Source: Diaporthe sp. PMI_573 (Eukaryota; Ascomycota; Sordariomycetes; Diaporthales; Diaporthaceae). From it: a stretch of DNA of 64,000 nt. This document shows positions 1-12,699 of the stretch, one piece after another (within the stretch, counting starts at the first letter, position 1; every line of letters starts with the position of its first letter). Location: contig JAJTUP010000007.1 in assembly GCA_021399435.1 (NCBI GenBank), positions 1 to 64,000 of the forward strand, given 5' to 3'. A program made the translations under genes and the position numbers. Under the pieces are notes generated by a model. The model was not told where the DNA came from, ran no database searches, and worked only from the letters and a program-made list of their open reading frames with translations.

Positions 1-180
1 GGGTACTAGTATCTAGAGCAATGGGGATGCTGCATCCTAGGTATCTTTCGGGGTTTTCATTAGGGTTTTCGGTAGGGTCTTTGTTTTGCTTCATTGGTTG
101 GTCGGTCTATGGCAGACCGCCTTCTTTCCGGGCATCTTTCTAGGAGTCTTCTGCTCCAGCATACTTAGTGCTTAAACAAT

Positions 181-702
181 CTGTTAAACGGAAACGCTCA
201 TTTAGGTGTGGGCGCTGCACGTAGGGAGTTACCCTAGACTTCACAGAAGGAGTTACCCTAGACTTTTTGCTAGTGGCGTACGCGCTGGCAGATGAGTTTG
301 GTGGCCGTGAGCTGATTTTTTGGGCTGTTTTAAGACCCTAACTTCGAACCTCTGCATTCCCCTTATTTCTTACCCAAAAAGCATGTAACCTAGTTTGTTA
401 GATAGCCTGATTTCTGAAGTTTATCTATATTTAGTTTGGTTACTGTCAGGGTTAGGGTTGGCTGGCTGTTTGAAGCCAAAGATGGTGGGTCTAAGGGCCG
501 AATTTTCCAGCCCCTCCATTCCTGCACCAGAGCCAACCGCAGCGTGCCCAGGGTTGAGGTCATGTCGGAGGGACTGTGAGGAGGGCTGACAGAAGCCCAC
601 TCGAATTCAATACAAAGTTGTTCAAACCATTCTCAAGCATCCCAACAAGACCTCAGTGCACCCTACTGCTACCTGACTCCCATTCGATCCACCAACCTTC
701 AG
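181..702 (+). repeat. Repeat A, left copy (522 bp)
   Basis: A moderately GC-rich block inside AT-rich surroundings. Its reverse complement occurs again at 54,881-55,390 with high similarity over nearly its whole length, including the short stretch around gtcagggttagggttggct. This copy starts CTGTTAAACGG, ends CCAACCTTCAG, and is flanked on both sides by ACAAT (176-180 and 703-707), which looks like a 5-bp target-site duplication. It contains a 24-bp tandem duplication (unit starting ggagttaccctag at 225 and 249) that the right copy lacks. Size, 5-bp duplication and near TG...CA ends suit a solo LTR or a short non-autonomous element. No coding content is recognisable. Confidence 0.75.
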
Positions 703-819
703 ACAATCTAAGTCGCTATCTTCCATTACTATATCGTACAGTAGTCCTCGTCTTCCTATTACTAACTATTATTCCTATCAAGGTTCCTTGGAAAACCATC
801 TAGAGGCTTCTTTCTCCAA

Positions 820-2060
820 AAGGTATAGTATACACTAATTGTCAAAGCAGAAGATTTAATTAAGGGTTCCATATTATTTATCAGCGTCTGCTACTTTCTT
901 AGAAATAGGTAGTAGATTGTCTAGATTCTCGGGTTCCTACTTGTTAGGGTAGATTAGACATTCTACACAGAGATTAGGTTAATATATATAGTTTGTTCTG
1001 CCTTCTGGGTATACCGGGTATTGCTTGTTGAGTAAATAGCTACACTGCTGGTATAATTCTTGTCGTTAGGTTACATTAACTTGTCGTCATCTTTCGGAAA
1101 CTGGCTTCCATTATTATTTCTTTAGCTAGCGGCATTCTCTTGTAAAGTGTCCAGGTTTTCCACAGTTATAGCATTCCTTGCTAGTTAGTTTTCATTATGT
1201 TGCGTCAAGTTTCATAAGGCTTAAATAAGTTCTGCTAGCTATGCTATTATATCCCTGCTAGTGTTAGAATCAATAGTTATTATAAAAGCTACCACTATAC
1301 TAGTACTTCCTTCCTATATTTAGCTAGTTCTAGGGTTTCTATAAGTTATTAGGTATCTTACACTATTATTCCTACCTTCGTTTAAAGAGACAATTATTAA
1401 TACATATAGCCATAAATATATATTTAGTAAAGTCGTTAAGTTAGTCTAGCTTAGCGATTTTATTCTTAACATCCTTCTTAAGTCCTTTGTAAAACTAGCT
1501 TATAAGTATATCTTTTCTCTAACTAATATAGATAGTGAGTTATTTAAAGTAGGCTATATAGGTTAACGTTAACCTAGTTTATCTAAGCTATATAAGCTAC
1601 CTTTTAGTAGTCCTGTCTTTATCAGGGTCTCTAAAAGTATCTTTAAGAGCTTGTTTAAAATAGTTAAAAGTCTTGAAGATTTTCTTAGTATTGTTATTCT
1701 AATCTTTCTCGTTATTTTCTAGATAGTCCCTTAAGGTAGGTTTAAACTAAGTAAGTATATTCCCTTTAAGGTAATATCTAGTAAAGATAATCTTGTTATA
1801 GTGAATTTCAAACTAGAGGTAGTTGTGCTTAAAGTAGGTATAATACTGTATAAGGAACCCCTAAAGGGTTCCCTTATCTCCCTTATAGGGGCCGGGCTTA
1901 TCTATCTTGAAAGCCTTGGCTTGTTGGAGCGTGTAGAGGTGTATAATCTCCTGTTAAAGTTGGCTAATCTGATTACTTATTTCCTTGATGGGGTCAGCCT
2001 TGGGCTGGGCGACTTGGGAGGTAGTAGGAGTCTAAGGCGCTATTATGTTGTTAATATTAT
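820..2060 (-). pseudogene. RIP-degraded retrotransposon Gag relic with CCHC zinc knuckle
   Basis: Read on the minus strand, 1,132-1,173 encodes a perfect retroviral-type zinc knuckle (CYNCGKPGHFTREC, pattern C-x2-C-x4-H-x4-C), typical of retrotransposon Gag nucleocapsid. The surrounding minus-strand frame is Gln-rich but is broken by many TAG/TAA codons where CAG/CAA would be expected, the mark of C-to-T changes on the coding strand. No protease or reverse transcriptase is attached; repeat A occupies the side where Pol should follow, so the element is truncated. The short open frame at 1,801-2,064 on the plus strand is antisense to this relic and is not a gene. Gypsy versus copia cannot be decided from what is left. 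Confidence 0.6.
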
Positions 2061-2102
2061 ATAGTTAGTAACTATATAGCTATACTAAACAAGAGTTGTT
2101 AA

Positions 2103-2368
2103 AATATAATAATTATACTAAACTTTTATAGGGTTTAGTAGGTAACCTATAGGGTTTATATTAGCAATATAGTATAGAGGTAATACTTAACTATACTATA
2201 TAAGATATAATAATTCTTTAAGTATAATTACTAGCTGTAAGGCTTATCTAGTTATTAGACTAAATACTTAGATTAATAACTAAAGAGTTTATTCTATAAA
2301 AGCTATCTACTATAGTAATAACCATGTTCTTTTATATTCTAACTCTTTATCCGTTGTTAGTAATAGAC
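2103..2368 (+). repeat. Repeat B, left copy
   Basis: This AT-rich stretch matches the reverse complement of about 55,578-55,958. Shared blocks include the region around aggtaacctatagggtttat and the region around agctatctactatagtaat. The right copy carries about 100 bp (around 55,790-55,890, GC-richer) that is missing here. No open frame. It may be a solo LTR or a MITE-like element degraded by RIP. Boundaries are approximate because the sequence is low in complexity. Confidence 0.6.
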
Positions 2369-2589
2369 CGTATAGACTGCTTGTCGATTTATATGGTCTA
2401 GCCTTGTAGTTATTTAGACTGCTCGTTAGTCTTATCGGTTTACCCTAGTTAGTAGTTCCCTAACCCTAACCCTGGCCTTGGCATACTTTACTAACTTCGC
2501 GTCCTAGTACCTATAAGGTTGCGTTATAGCATCTAGTTCTAATTACCTAGGTCATTAAAACAGGTCCCTTAGGCGCTACGCCTATTAGT
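2369..2589. other. Short less-degraded spacer with telomere-like repeats
   Basis: Between repeat B and the minus-strand copia copy lies about 220 bp of more balanced composition. It contains CCCTAACCCTAACCCT at 2,458-2,473, two and a half copies of the usual fungal telomere repeat. No gene is visible. Confidence 0.5.
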
Positions 2590-5500
2590 TTATAATACTA
2601 AGTCAATTATATAAAGTACATTTCTTTTATCTAGGTATATAACGTTAATAACTACTTTATAGTTAAAGTAGCTTTTATCTTTAATTAAGAACTTAAATCT
2701 CCTTAGTAATAGATCATATAGTTAGTAGAAGTAGTAGAACTTCTAAATCTTCTCTAGAATTACTTCTTTAATATTATCATACCCTGCATTCCTCAATAAC
2801 TTATATAGTCTATCTATACAAGGGTACCTAAATTATCTATAAAGTCTCTTAAGCTATAGCTCTATAAGGAATACTCTAGCCTCTATATAGCTTATATTAA
2901 AGAATACATGTCTATATTTTCTAACTACTAGAATTATTATATCCCCTTGTATAATAATATCTAATAGGTTATTAAAGTATACTTTTAGCCTATCTATATT
3001 ATATAGGGAAAATAAAAAAGGGGTTAATATATCTAGGATATAGTATATAATACTTCCTAGCTAGTTTATAACCTTAATTATACTAACTACTAAGATAGTA
3101 TTATTATTATTAAATTTAACTTTAGCTATATCTATACCCCATCTAATCTTTATACCTGGGTTCTTATAGATATAGGCTAATACTTATAGCATCCCTACTA
3201 TAGAAAACTTAACAGCCCCTATATCCCAGAGCTCTCCCTAATACTTCATACTATATAGGTTATATAGTATAAATTAATTTACTTTAGTTACTTTTAGGGC
3301 TATATAAATATCTTTCCTAGTCATATAATAGTTAAATATAAAATCCACTAGATTCTATTAGGGGATAGCCTCGTTATCTATATCTTACGAATCAAATAGT
3401 AAACCTTTCACTTTATATAATAGATCCTCCCCTTTATACTTAAGTAAGTAGATAGTAAACTTCTCCTCTTCTAAGATAGGTTCTTGCTTAAAGTCTTTAT
3501 ATACCTAGAGATATTATCTTTATATATCTATCCTTTTCTTATCTATATAGTTTATAGACCAGTACCCTTTCTTCTTATATATAAAGTATTTTATTACCTT
3601 GGCTATTGTATAGTATAGTTTAAAGGGTTATTTTTATCTTGGTCTAAAGGAAATTCATGTTAAGAAATAGTAGTTATTTAGCCAAAAAGGGGTTTATGGT
3701 AAAGATTAGAAATTATACAAAGTCTTCTAGTAATTCTTAAAGTTTAAGCTATATTGTCTATCTACAAAATTAATTCCAGCTTCTTTATACAACATAAATT
3801 ATTAGATAAAGTCTCTTTCTATAGCTACTTACAGAGCTACACAAAGGTCTACAAATAGGGCCTCACACATAGGCTTCTAGTTCATCATAGCCGATTCCAA
3901 CTCTAGCACTACGCAACATACTCTAACAACTATTATACATAGCACGATTTCACCCTAATACCCCTCTCCTAGAGCTCGTTATACAAGCTATAGTTTATCT
4001 AAAAGGGTTTCCAAAACCTCCAGTAAGGTCTTATCTAGGTTTTCTTTCCTTACTCACACAAATAACAAGGTTATCCAGTCTACCCAGTATTAGCTATAGT
4101 TCATTATAGTATTAAAGTACGTATCTATAAGGTTATATACTTTATCCCACCTCTTGTCTAGTCTAATATAGTATATATAAAAGTCTTCTATATAACCAGA
4201 GAGGATATCTAGAAAGACTACATGATATTAATCTTTAGTAATTTACAGTCGTCTACAATAACCAATAAAGATCCATACCTTGTCATACAATAGGTCGTAA
4301 GGCTTACCAATATAGTTCCTATCTTTTCTCCATCCTTTTTAAAAGGTAAAGATTTACTAAAATTCTATTAACCCATTATAGACAATTCAAGTTAGAGGTA
4401 GGTCATACAATACATTATCTATATAGACTAAATTTACTATAAATACCATACTATACTATTATAGAAAGTTACCCACCTCTTATATATATCTAGTACCTAG
4501 AGGTGCTTGTCGTATAAATTATATCTCAACTATAGGTACTCGTTGGTTTCTCGTTATCTCGTACAATTAAACTCTCAGGGGTGATGGTTTAATTATCTAT
4601 CATACATAGGCTAGCTCTAGTACTTATAGTAGATAGTTTTCTACTACCTTCTTAGCTTCAATAAGTCATAAAATTTAACTAATATAGAGACCCCTTAATA
4701 TTAGAATTCCTCTTACCTCCATAATATTCAAAAGTACTTTCCTAAACATATATTCTACTTTATTAAATTAGTAAGCAGTCCACCCTTTAAAATCATTAAC
4801 TAAAGACCCTAGTATATTAGCTTTACTTAGGTCTAGATAAATAATATCCATTATAATCCATATAAAGTATATAGTAAGCTAGATTACATTTAGTAAAGCA
4901 TCTAAATCAATATCTAGGTCCTAGTATCTTAGATTTATCATACTTTACCATACATTTATCTATATTATACTTCCCACACTTATCTCTTTATACATTACTT
5001 AATTTTAGCTACTTAAGCCTCTTACTATAGCTAAAGCTAATAGTTCTAATATATTAGAAGATAATATCTTATAGTATTTTTAGGTTATCTATAAAATATC
5101 CTCTTTATCATATATTAGTATATACTACTTCTTCCTAGTTATACAAAATCTTGGCTATAGATATATTCCATCTAGCGTTTAATATAGTAGTCTTGATTTA
5201 TATAATTTCAAGAAGATTTCGTCTTCTAGGGGTATTCTCTTCCTTCCTAACTAATAAGGAGGTCAAGATAGCCTCTAGGCTCTTAGTATAAGTATATAAT
5301 TCTAGTTACTTCTACGTCCTATCTAGCATTCTATAGCTATAACCATAGAGTTATACCAATACTTATCTCTTCACTCTTACTAATCTATAATTATACTAAG
5401 TAATTACTAATTAGTGTTAAATAGCCTTTACTATATAGTATAAATATATATATGTATATATCTATATAATTAGTTTTAAATTTATTAATGTTTATCTAAA

Positions 5501-5623
5501 CTATGAAATAAGTAGGAAAGCTTGTATGTAGACCTCTTAGGTCTATATATACTCCCTTACTAGATTAATCATCATCCCTAGCCAAGATAGCTATATATAA
5601 TTAGCCTTAGTACTATTCTAACA
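2590..5623 (-). mobile_element. Ty1/copia retrotransposon, minus-strand copy, truncated in pol
   Basis: This is the reverse complement of 5,858-8,908 in the neighbouring copy. It runs from a 5' LTR (5,415-5,623) leftward through gag into the start of the integrase region and then stops, so the 3' half of pol and the 3' LTR are absent. Base composition is extremely AT-rich and every frame is closed by TAG/TAA, as expected for RIP. The outer LTR end is followed by TTTTA (5,624-5,628). The element lies head to head with the plus-strand copy, the two separated by only 234 bp. Confidence 0.8.
5415..5623 (-). repeat. 5' LTR of minus-strand copia copy (209 bp)
   Basis: On the minus strand it begins TGTTAGAATAGTACTAAGG and ends in CTATTTAACA, the canonical TG...CA ends. 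It aligns end to end with the LTRs at 5,858-6,065 and 13,421-13,628, and carries many C-to-T or G-to-A differences from the better preserved 13,421 copy. Confidence 0.8.
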
Positions 5624-5857
5624 TTTTAGGTATATTTATTAGCTTTTACTAGAATATTTATAAAATCTATAAAAAAATATATAAAATATAATTTTTAGCT
5701 TATTTAATTTATATTAAATTATCTTACTTCTTTTCTTTATAAATAATTACTAAAAAAATATAATTTATATAAAAAATAAGCTTTTTTAGGTTAAAATCTT
5801 TATTAATTCTACTATTTTCTTAAAATATTTAGATTTTAGATTTTTAAATACTTTTTA
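5624..5857. other. AT-rich spacer between head-to-head LTRs
   Basis: About 234 bp of nearly pure A/T sequence, bounded by TTTTA on both sides. Composition is like that of 13,629-14,200, so it probably represents the original target sequence of the insertions. No features are seen. Confidence 0.6.
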
Positions 5858-6065
5858 TATTAAAATAGTACTAAGGCTGATTATATATAGCTATATTGGC
5901 TAGAGAGGATAACTAATCTAGTAAGAGAGTACTTGTAGACCTAAGAGGTCTATATATAAGCTTCCTTACTTGTTTCATAGTTCAGATAGACATTAATAAA
6001 TTTAAAACTAATTATATAGATATATATATATATACATTATACCATATAGTAAAGGCTATTTAACA
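5858..6065 (+). repeat. 5' LTR of plus-strand copia element
   Basis: It begins TATTAAAATAG, where the 3' LTR has TGTTGGAATAG, and ends CTATTTAACA. Length matches the 3' LTR exactly (208 bp). The differences are nearly all transitions toward A/T. Confidence 0.85.
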
Positions 6066-6129
6066 CTAATTAGTAATTACTTAATATAATTATAGATTAG
6101 CAAGAGTAAAGAGACGAGTACTAGTATGA

Positions 6130-9100
6130 CTCTATGGTTATAGCTATAGAACGCTAGACAAGACGTAGAAGTAACTAGAATTATATACTTGTACTAAGAG
6201 CCTAGAAGCTATCTTAACCTCCCTACTAGTTAAGAAGAGAGAGAATACTCCTAGAAGATAAAATCTTCTCGAAATCATATAAATCAAGACTACTATACTA
6301 AATACTAGATAGAATATATCTATAGCTAAGACCTTATACAACTAGGAAGAAGTAATATATACTAATATATGATAAAGAGGATACCTTATAGATAACCTAA
6401 AAAATACTATATAAGATATTATCCTTTAATATACTAGAACTATTAGCTTTAGCTATAGCGGTAAGCTTAAGTAGCTAGAACCAAGTAATATATAAAGAGA
6501 TAAGTAAAGGAAGTATAATACTACTAAAAGTATAGTAAAGTATAACAAATCCAAGGTACTAGAACCTAGATATCAACCTAGATGCCCTACTAAACGATAC
6601 CTAGATTAATACATACTTTATACAGGTTATAATAAATATTATTTATCTAGACCTAAGTAAGGCTAATATACTAGGGTCTCTAGTTAACGACTTTAAAGGG
6701 TAGACTTCCTATTAATTTAATAAAGTAGACCATATGTTTAAGAAAGTACTCCTAAATCTCCTTAAGATAAGAGGAATCCTAACATTAAAGGGTCCTTATA
6801 CTAGTTAGATTCTACGACTTATTAAAGCCAAAAAGGTAGCAAAAAACTACCTACTACAAGTACTAGAACCAGCCTATATATAACAGACAATCAAACTACT
6901 GCCTTAAATATAGTTACACGAAATATCACGAAATCTTTAAGCACCTACCGTTAAAGTATAAGCCACGCGACAAACACCTCTAAAAACAAGATATATACAA
7001 GAGGTAGGCAATTTTCTATAACAACATGGTATAGCACTCACAGTACATTCAGTCTATATAGATAATACACTATACAACCTACCTCTAACTCAAATTATCT
7101 ACAACGGGCTAATAGACTCTTAACAAGTATCTACCTTCCAGAAGGGGTAGAGAAAAGACAGGAACTATACTAGCAAGCCCTACAACCTACTATACAACAA
7201 GGTATAGATCTTTATTAGTTATTATAAACAACTATAAATCACTAAAGATCAATACTATATAGTTTTTCTAGACATCCTCTCTAGTCATACAGAAGACTTC
7301 TATATATACTACATTAGGCCAGACAAGAGGTGGGACGAAGTATATAACCTTATAAACACATACTTTAATACAACAATGAACTACAGCTAGTACTAGGCAG
7401 ACTAGACAACCTTATCATTTATACGAGTAAGGAAAGAAAACCTAGACAATACCTTACCAGAGGTCTTAGAAACCCTCTTAGACAAGCTACAGCTTATATA
7501 AAGAGCCCTAGGAGAGGAATATCAGAATAAGATAGCACTCCGCACAATAGTAGTTAGAACATGTTACACGGTACTAGAGTTAAAACCAGCTATGATAAAC
7601 CAGAAGCCTACGTGTAAGGCCCTATTTACAGACCTTTGTACAGCTCTGCAAGTAGCTATAGAAAGAGATTTTATCTAATAATTCATATTATATAAAGAAG
7701 CTGGAATCAATTTTGTAGATAGACGATATAGCTTAAACTTTAAGAATCAATAAAAGACTTTGTATAACTACCAATCTACACTATAAACCTCTTTTTAGCT
7801 AAACAACTACTAATCCATACCGCGAATTCCTTTTAGGCTAAGAACAACCTAAAGTCAGCCTATATAACAATCCTTTAGACCATATTATACAACAGCTAAG
7901 GCAATAAAATACTTTGTATGCAAGAAGAAAGGGTGCTGGTCTACAAACCATATAGACAAGGAAAGGATAGATGTATGAAGACAATATATCTAAGCATGCG
8001 AAGACTTTAAGCAAGAACCTATCCTGGAAGAGGAGAAGTTTGCTACCTACTTACTTAAGTATAAAGGGGAGGATCTACTATATAAAGTAGAAGACTTACT
8101 ATTTAATCCATAATAAGACATAAATAATAAGGTTATCCCCTAATAAAATCTAGTAGATTTTGTATTTAACTACTATATAACTAAGGAAGACATCTACACA
8201 GCCCTAAAAATAACTAAGGCAAGCTAATTTATACTATATAACCTATATAGTATAAAGTATCAGGAAGAGCTCTAGGACATAGAAGCCGCTAAGTTCTCTA
8301 TAGTAGGGATGCTACAAGTATTAGCCTATATACAAGAAAACCTAGGTATAAAGATTAAATAGGGTATAGATATAGCTAAAGTCAAATTTAGTAATAGTAA
8401 CACTATCTTAGCAGTTAGTATAATCAAGGTTGTAAACTAACTAGAAAGTATTATATACTATATCCTAGACATATTAACTCCTTTTCTATTCTCCCTATAT
8501 AATATAGACAAGCTGAAAGCTTATTTCAACAACCTATTAGACGTTATTATATAAAGGGATATAATAATTCCGGTAGTTAGGAAATAGAGATATATATTCT
8601 TTAATACAAGCTGTATAGAGGCTGGAGTATTCCTTATAGAGCTATAGCTTAGGAGACTCCATAGATAATTTGGGTACCCTTGTATGGATAGACTATGCAA
8701 GTTATTAAGGAATGCAGGGCACGATAATATTAAAGAGGTAATTCTAGAGAAGATTTAAAAGTTCTACCACTTCTGCTAACTATACGATCCATTACCAAGG
8801 AGATTTAAATTCTTAATTAAAGATAAAAGCTACTTTAACTACAAAGTAGTTATTAACGTCGTACACCTAGGTAAAAGGAATGTACTTTATGTAATTAACT
8901 TAGATATAAGCTTTTAAGTAGCTATATTCCTTAACTCTCTCTCTACATAAGACACCTAAAATGTACTATGTAAGTACTGGATCTACACGTATATTGGTCC
9001 GCTAGACTACATTATACATAATCCGGGAACCAACTTTGCTTTAGAGAAGTTCTGGAACAATGTAAAGATTATAGGAATTATATGTAAAGAAATGCCTGTA

Positions 9101-11420
9101 GAAGTATACTAGGCTTTAGGCAAGGTTAAACGCTTACATAGCCCCCTAAGAAGAGTTTTTAAGGTTCTAAAGGCTGAGATTAGCTACTGTATAGACGACA
9201 AAACACTCCTATAGATAGCCGTAAAGGTACTAAACGATACTGCGGGACTAAATAGCATTATACTAATACTCCTAGTTTTTAAAGCATATCTACAGATATT
9301 ACAGAATTCGCCGCCCTTACCAGATATTGCACAACGAGCACTAGTAGTTCAGAAAGCAATAAAGATGCTACGTATAATCCGAGCCGAGGTAGAAGTTAAC
9401 TATACGATTAACACTAGAAATGGCCCGGACCTCTAATCTACCCTATCTCTACCAATTCAGAGCAATGTCCTGATCTAGAGAGAAAATAAGGAATAAAAAG
9501 GACCGTATAAAGTCGATAGTATTGAGGGACATATAATTATAGTGGGTATAACAAATAGACTAATTTAAATACAGGCAATATATATTAAGCTATATTACTA
9601 TACTGTAGAAGCCATACCCTAAGATAAATTAGATACCCCTTAGCCTATTGTATAAGAACAACCCTAACCAAGGAAAAGAGGATAACTAAGGAAGGCTACC
9701 GTACAAGCCATTTAACCAAGAAGAAGAGGATGCTCCTGTAAGACTACTGTATGACCAACATTTGTTATATACATGCAGTGGTTGCCAAGCATTTTTCTCA
9801 CCCAGAAGGAGAAAGACTCGTATAATTTGACAATTAAACTACGCCAAGACAATATTATTACTGCTCCTGGAAGGCTATTTAAGGAGTCAGACGTACTAGA
9901 AATAGATGCTTTGGCTAGTAAAGATGTCTTTCAATTCATTTGGTATAATGCAAGACAATATAGTAGGCTCCGGATTTTCAAGACAAGGATAGTATAAGAG
10001 GTAAAGAACAGGTCGACTAAACTAATAGAGAAATCTAGGCTTATTATATAAGGGTATGGAGACTTAGAGAAGGAGGCAATCCTAACCCAAGCTCCTACTA
10101 TCTAAAGGATAAGCCAGAGACTTATCCTCGCACTAGGACCAACCCTCGTACTATACTTTTACTACTAAGGAGAATTGAGGGACATTATACAGGCCTATAC
10201 CTAATTATATAACCCCCTTACTTATACTATTCTAGCAGAGCTGCCAGTTAAGCTATGTAACAGATATCCACTAGGGACAATTCTTCTAATCTAGAAGCTA
10301 TTATACAGGCTAGTAGAGTCAGGCCTATATTAGTACAAAACATACTACTTATACTACACTAAAGCCCTAGAAATGAAGGTTTTTACATATAATCTATACT
10401 TATTATTTACTATAAATAGACTATATAACTTTGGAATTACTAAGATATAGACAGATAATACCTTCAGCTTTATAACTACCTAGTTTTCTAGAAAGAAAGA
10501 AGAGGAACTATATAATAAAAAGTTTTATATAAAGGATAAGTAAATCCTAGGTTTAAAACAGCTAATTAAGTTTAATGGAGGGAAGATTAAGTTTAATAAG
10601 GACAACATTACCTTTATATAGAAGGGCCAAGTAGCAAACCTAGCCATAATTAACCCAGAGGCTAAAGATATACCCTAATAGTATATTACCTAGTATGCAA
10701 GGGGTGTTTATGTTGCATCAATCTACCAACCAGAAGCTATGTATAACCTATCCTTAGTAACCTAGATTAAAGACCTAGAGAAGAAAGATATAGAGGTACT
10801 TAATATATAAATTAAGTAGTAAATAGAAAACCTTGAGAGAGGGATCATATTTATTCTACTTAACCTAGGGCATACAAAGCTTTATATTTTTATAAATAGA
10901 TCTTTTACTAATAATATAAATCTTAGCTTATAGCTAGGATTTATTATTATACTAGTAATAGAAACTAGCTATATAAGAGAGGACTTTAAAATTTATAGAA
11001 ATATCATCTATTAGAGCTTAACTAAGTATAAAAGAGTAACCCAAAACATACTAGTAAGTAAGCTATATAGAATAATAACTAGATTTAATAATAGCATAGT
11101 ACTTAGTATAATACTTAATTAGATTATAAGCTATCTAGAAATACCAAGAATTCTAGTTATTATTTATATAGATTTAAGATTACTATACAACTATCTAGTT
11201 AGGCTAGGTACAATAGATAAGAAGAGACTAATAATTAACATTATATTATTAAGAGAAGTGTATAAAAAGAAAGAAATTTCTAAAGTATAGTAAATTAATA
11301 GAAAAGACAACCTAGCTAATACTTGTATAAAGAAGGTACTAAATAAAGTATTAGAGAAGCTGATTTTAATAAATACTTTAAAGGTTAGGATAGAGGTATA
11401 TATAGAGTACCTTAGCTAGA
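6130..11420 (+). pseudogene. Copia gag-pol, heavily RIP-mutated
   Basis: When TAG and TAA are read as former Gln codons, one long frame emerges. A fungal copia-type zinc knuckle (KKGCWSTNH) lies near 7,915-7,970. The Gag-pre-integrase motif (RRLH, then GYP and MDRLCKLL) is near 8,650-8,720. Integrase remnants follow from 8,870 to 9,420. Reverse transcriptase is recognisable at 9,880-10,470 (SRLIIQGYGD, then TQAPTI), with the catalytic segment reading QTDNT near 10,450 instead of QTDDT. RNase H follows at 10,890-11,200 (KRVTQNILVSKLY). The small open frame at 9,773-9,997 is simply an unbroken piece of this polyprotein. The element cannot make a functional protein. Confidence 0.85.
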
Positions 11421-11659
11421 AGGGATAAGGGCAAAAAGATAGAGATAATTTAGGTATAAAGTTATACTAGAGATTAAACCTAGGTCTCTAGCTAAAAAGC
11501 TAGCGTCCTCTTAACTAGACTATATAACTAGTTAATATCCTTACTATTTCTACTAAAAGAGGAGGAAGGTATGATTATAAGGAAAAATAAAGGGAGAAGT
11601 ACTTAACTAGAGGATACAAGGATAAGAAGAAAAGGCTGCAAGATAATTATATGAAAACT

Positions 11660-11900
11660 TGAGGACTAAAAGGAGACAGGCCCAGGATATATAATAAACA
11701 GGCCGAGGATATAAGCAGGACAGCTTTAAGATATATAAAAAATACAGCTAGGACAAGCTTAGGACAGACCTAGGATATATAAAGGATATAGCTAAGATAC
11801 TTTAAGATATATAAAGGACATGGCTAGAATACTTTAAGATATATAAGAACATAGCTAGGATAACTCAGGATATAGTTAGGACCCTTTAAAACAGAACCAG
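11660..11900 (+). repeat. Degenerate tandem repeat in copia 3' region
   Basis: Imperfect units of about 35-45 bp recur, built around aggatatata, actttaagatatataa and acatagctagga. Six or so units can be followed by eye. They lie downstream of RNase H and are not coding. Confidence 0.6.
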
Positions 11901-12699
11901 GATACCTCAAGCTATATAATAGACCTTAAAGGCTATACCTAGGACCTAAAGAAATTATATAGGGCTAGCTATAGAATTTAGTAACTATATAATAGAAAAC
12001 TTTTTATAATTACTAGAGAGTATTTATATAAAGAAAAGATAGTAAGAAGAGAATTAAATTTTAGCTATAATATATAAGAAAATCATTATATAAACCCAAG
12101 ATCCAGGACATACCTACTTAACTATATATCTAAAGGTATATAGATTAATTACGAAACTTGTATCCTTTTACTTAATCTCCTACTTAATACCCTCTAAGGT
12201 TACTAGGCTATAAGAGGGTCCTAGGCTACTATTATCTAAACTATTTCTACCTTTACTACTATAACCTCTATAACCTCCTCTATAAGTATAGGCTCTGTAT
12301 AGCTGGTAGTTCTTATAATAAGGGTACTAGCAATTCTATAACTACTAGACGCAACTTACACAAGCATCCCCCTAAAATCTAGGCAGCTAAAAATACCCCT
12401 TAAACTAGTATATATTAGGTAAACTATGTAAGTATTTAGTATATTACTCACCATCTTAACTACGTGACTAAATAAGGATTATATAAAAGTAGCTTAGATA
12501 ATAAATAATTTATATGATAATATTAACTAGCTATATATTAATGTTATATAAAATTTATATATTACATAAGGAGAGTATAGTAATTATATACTTAGAATCC
12601 TTTAAGATGTTAGAATAGAAATAATAGTAGAAAAAGGGCGTATAAACATTAATGATAATAAAGAATAGGAAGGTATGATTTATAAAGTGACTAGTTGGA

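Noticed and set aside
6144..6341. 65-codon minus-strand frame as a gene
   Set aside because: It is antisense to the copia gag region and rich in AT-driven hydrophobic codons.
9773..9997. 74-codon open frame as a gene
   Set aside because: It is an unbroken fragment of the RIP-mutated copia polyprotein before the reverse transcriptase.
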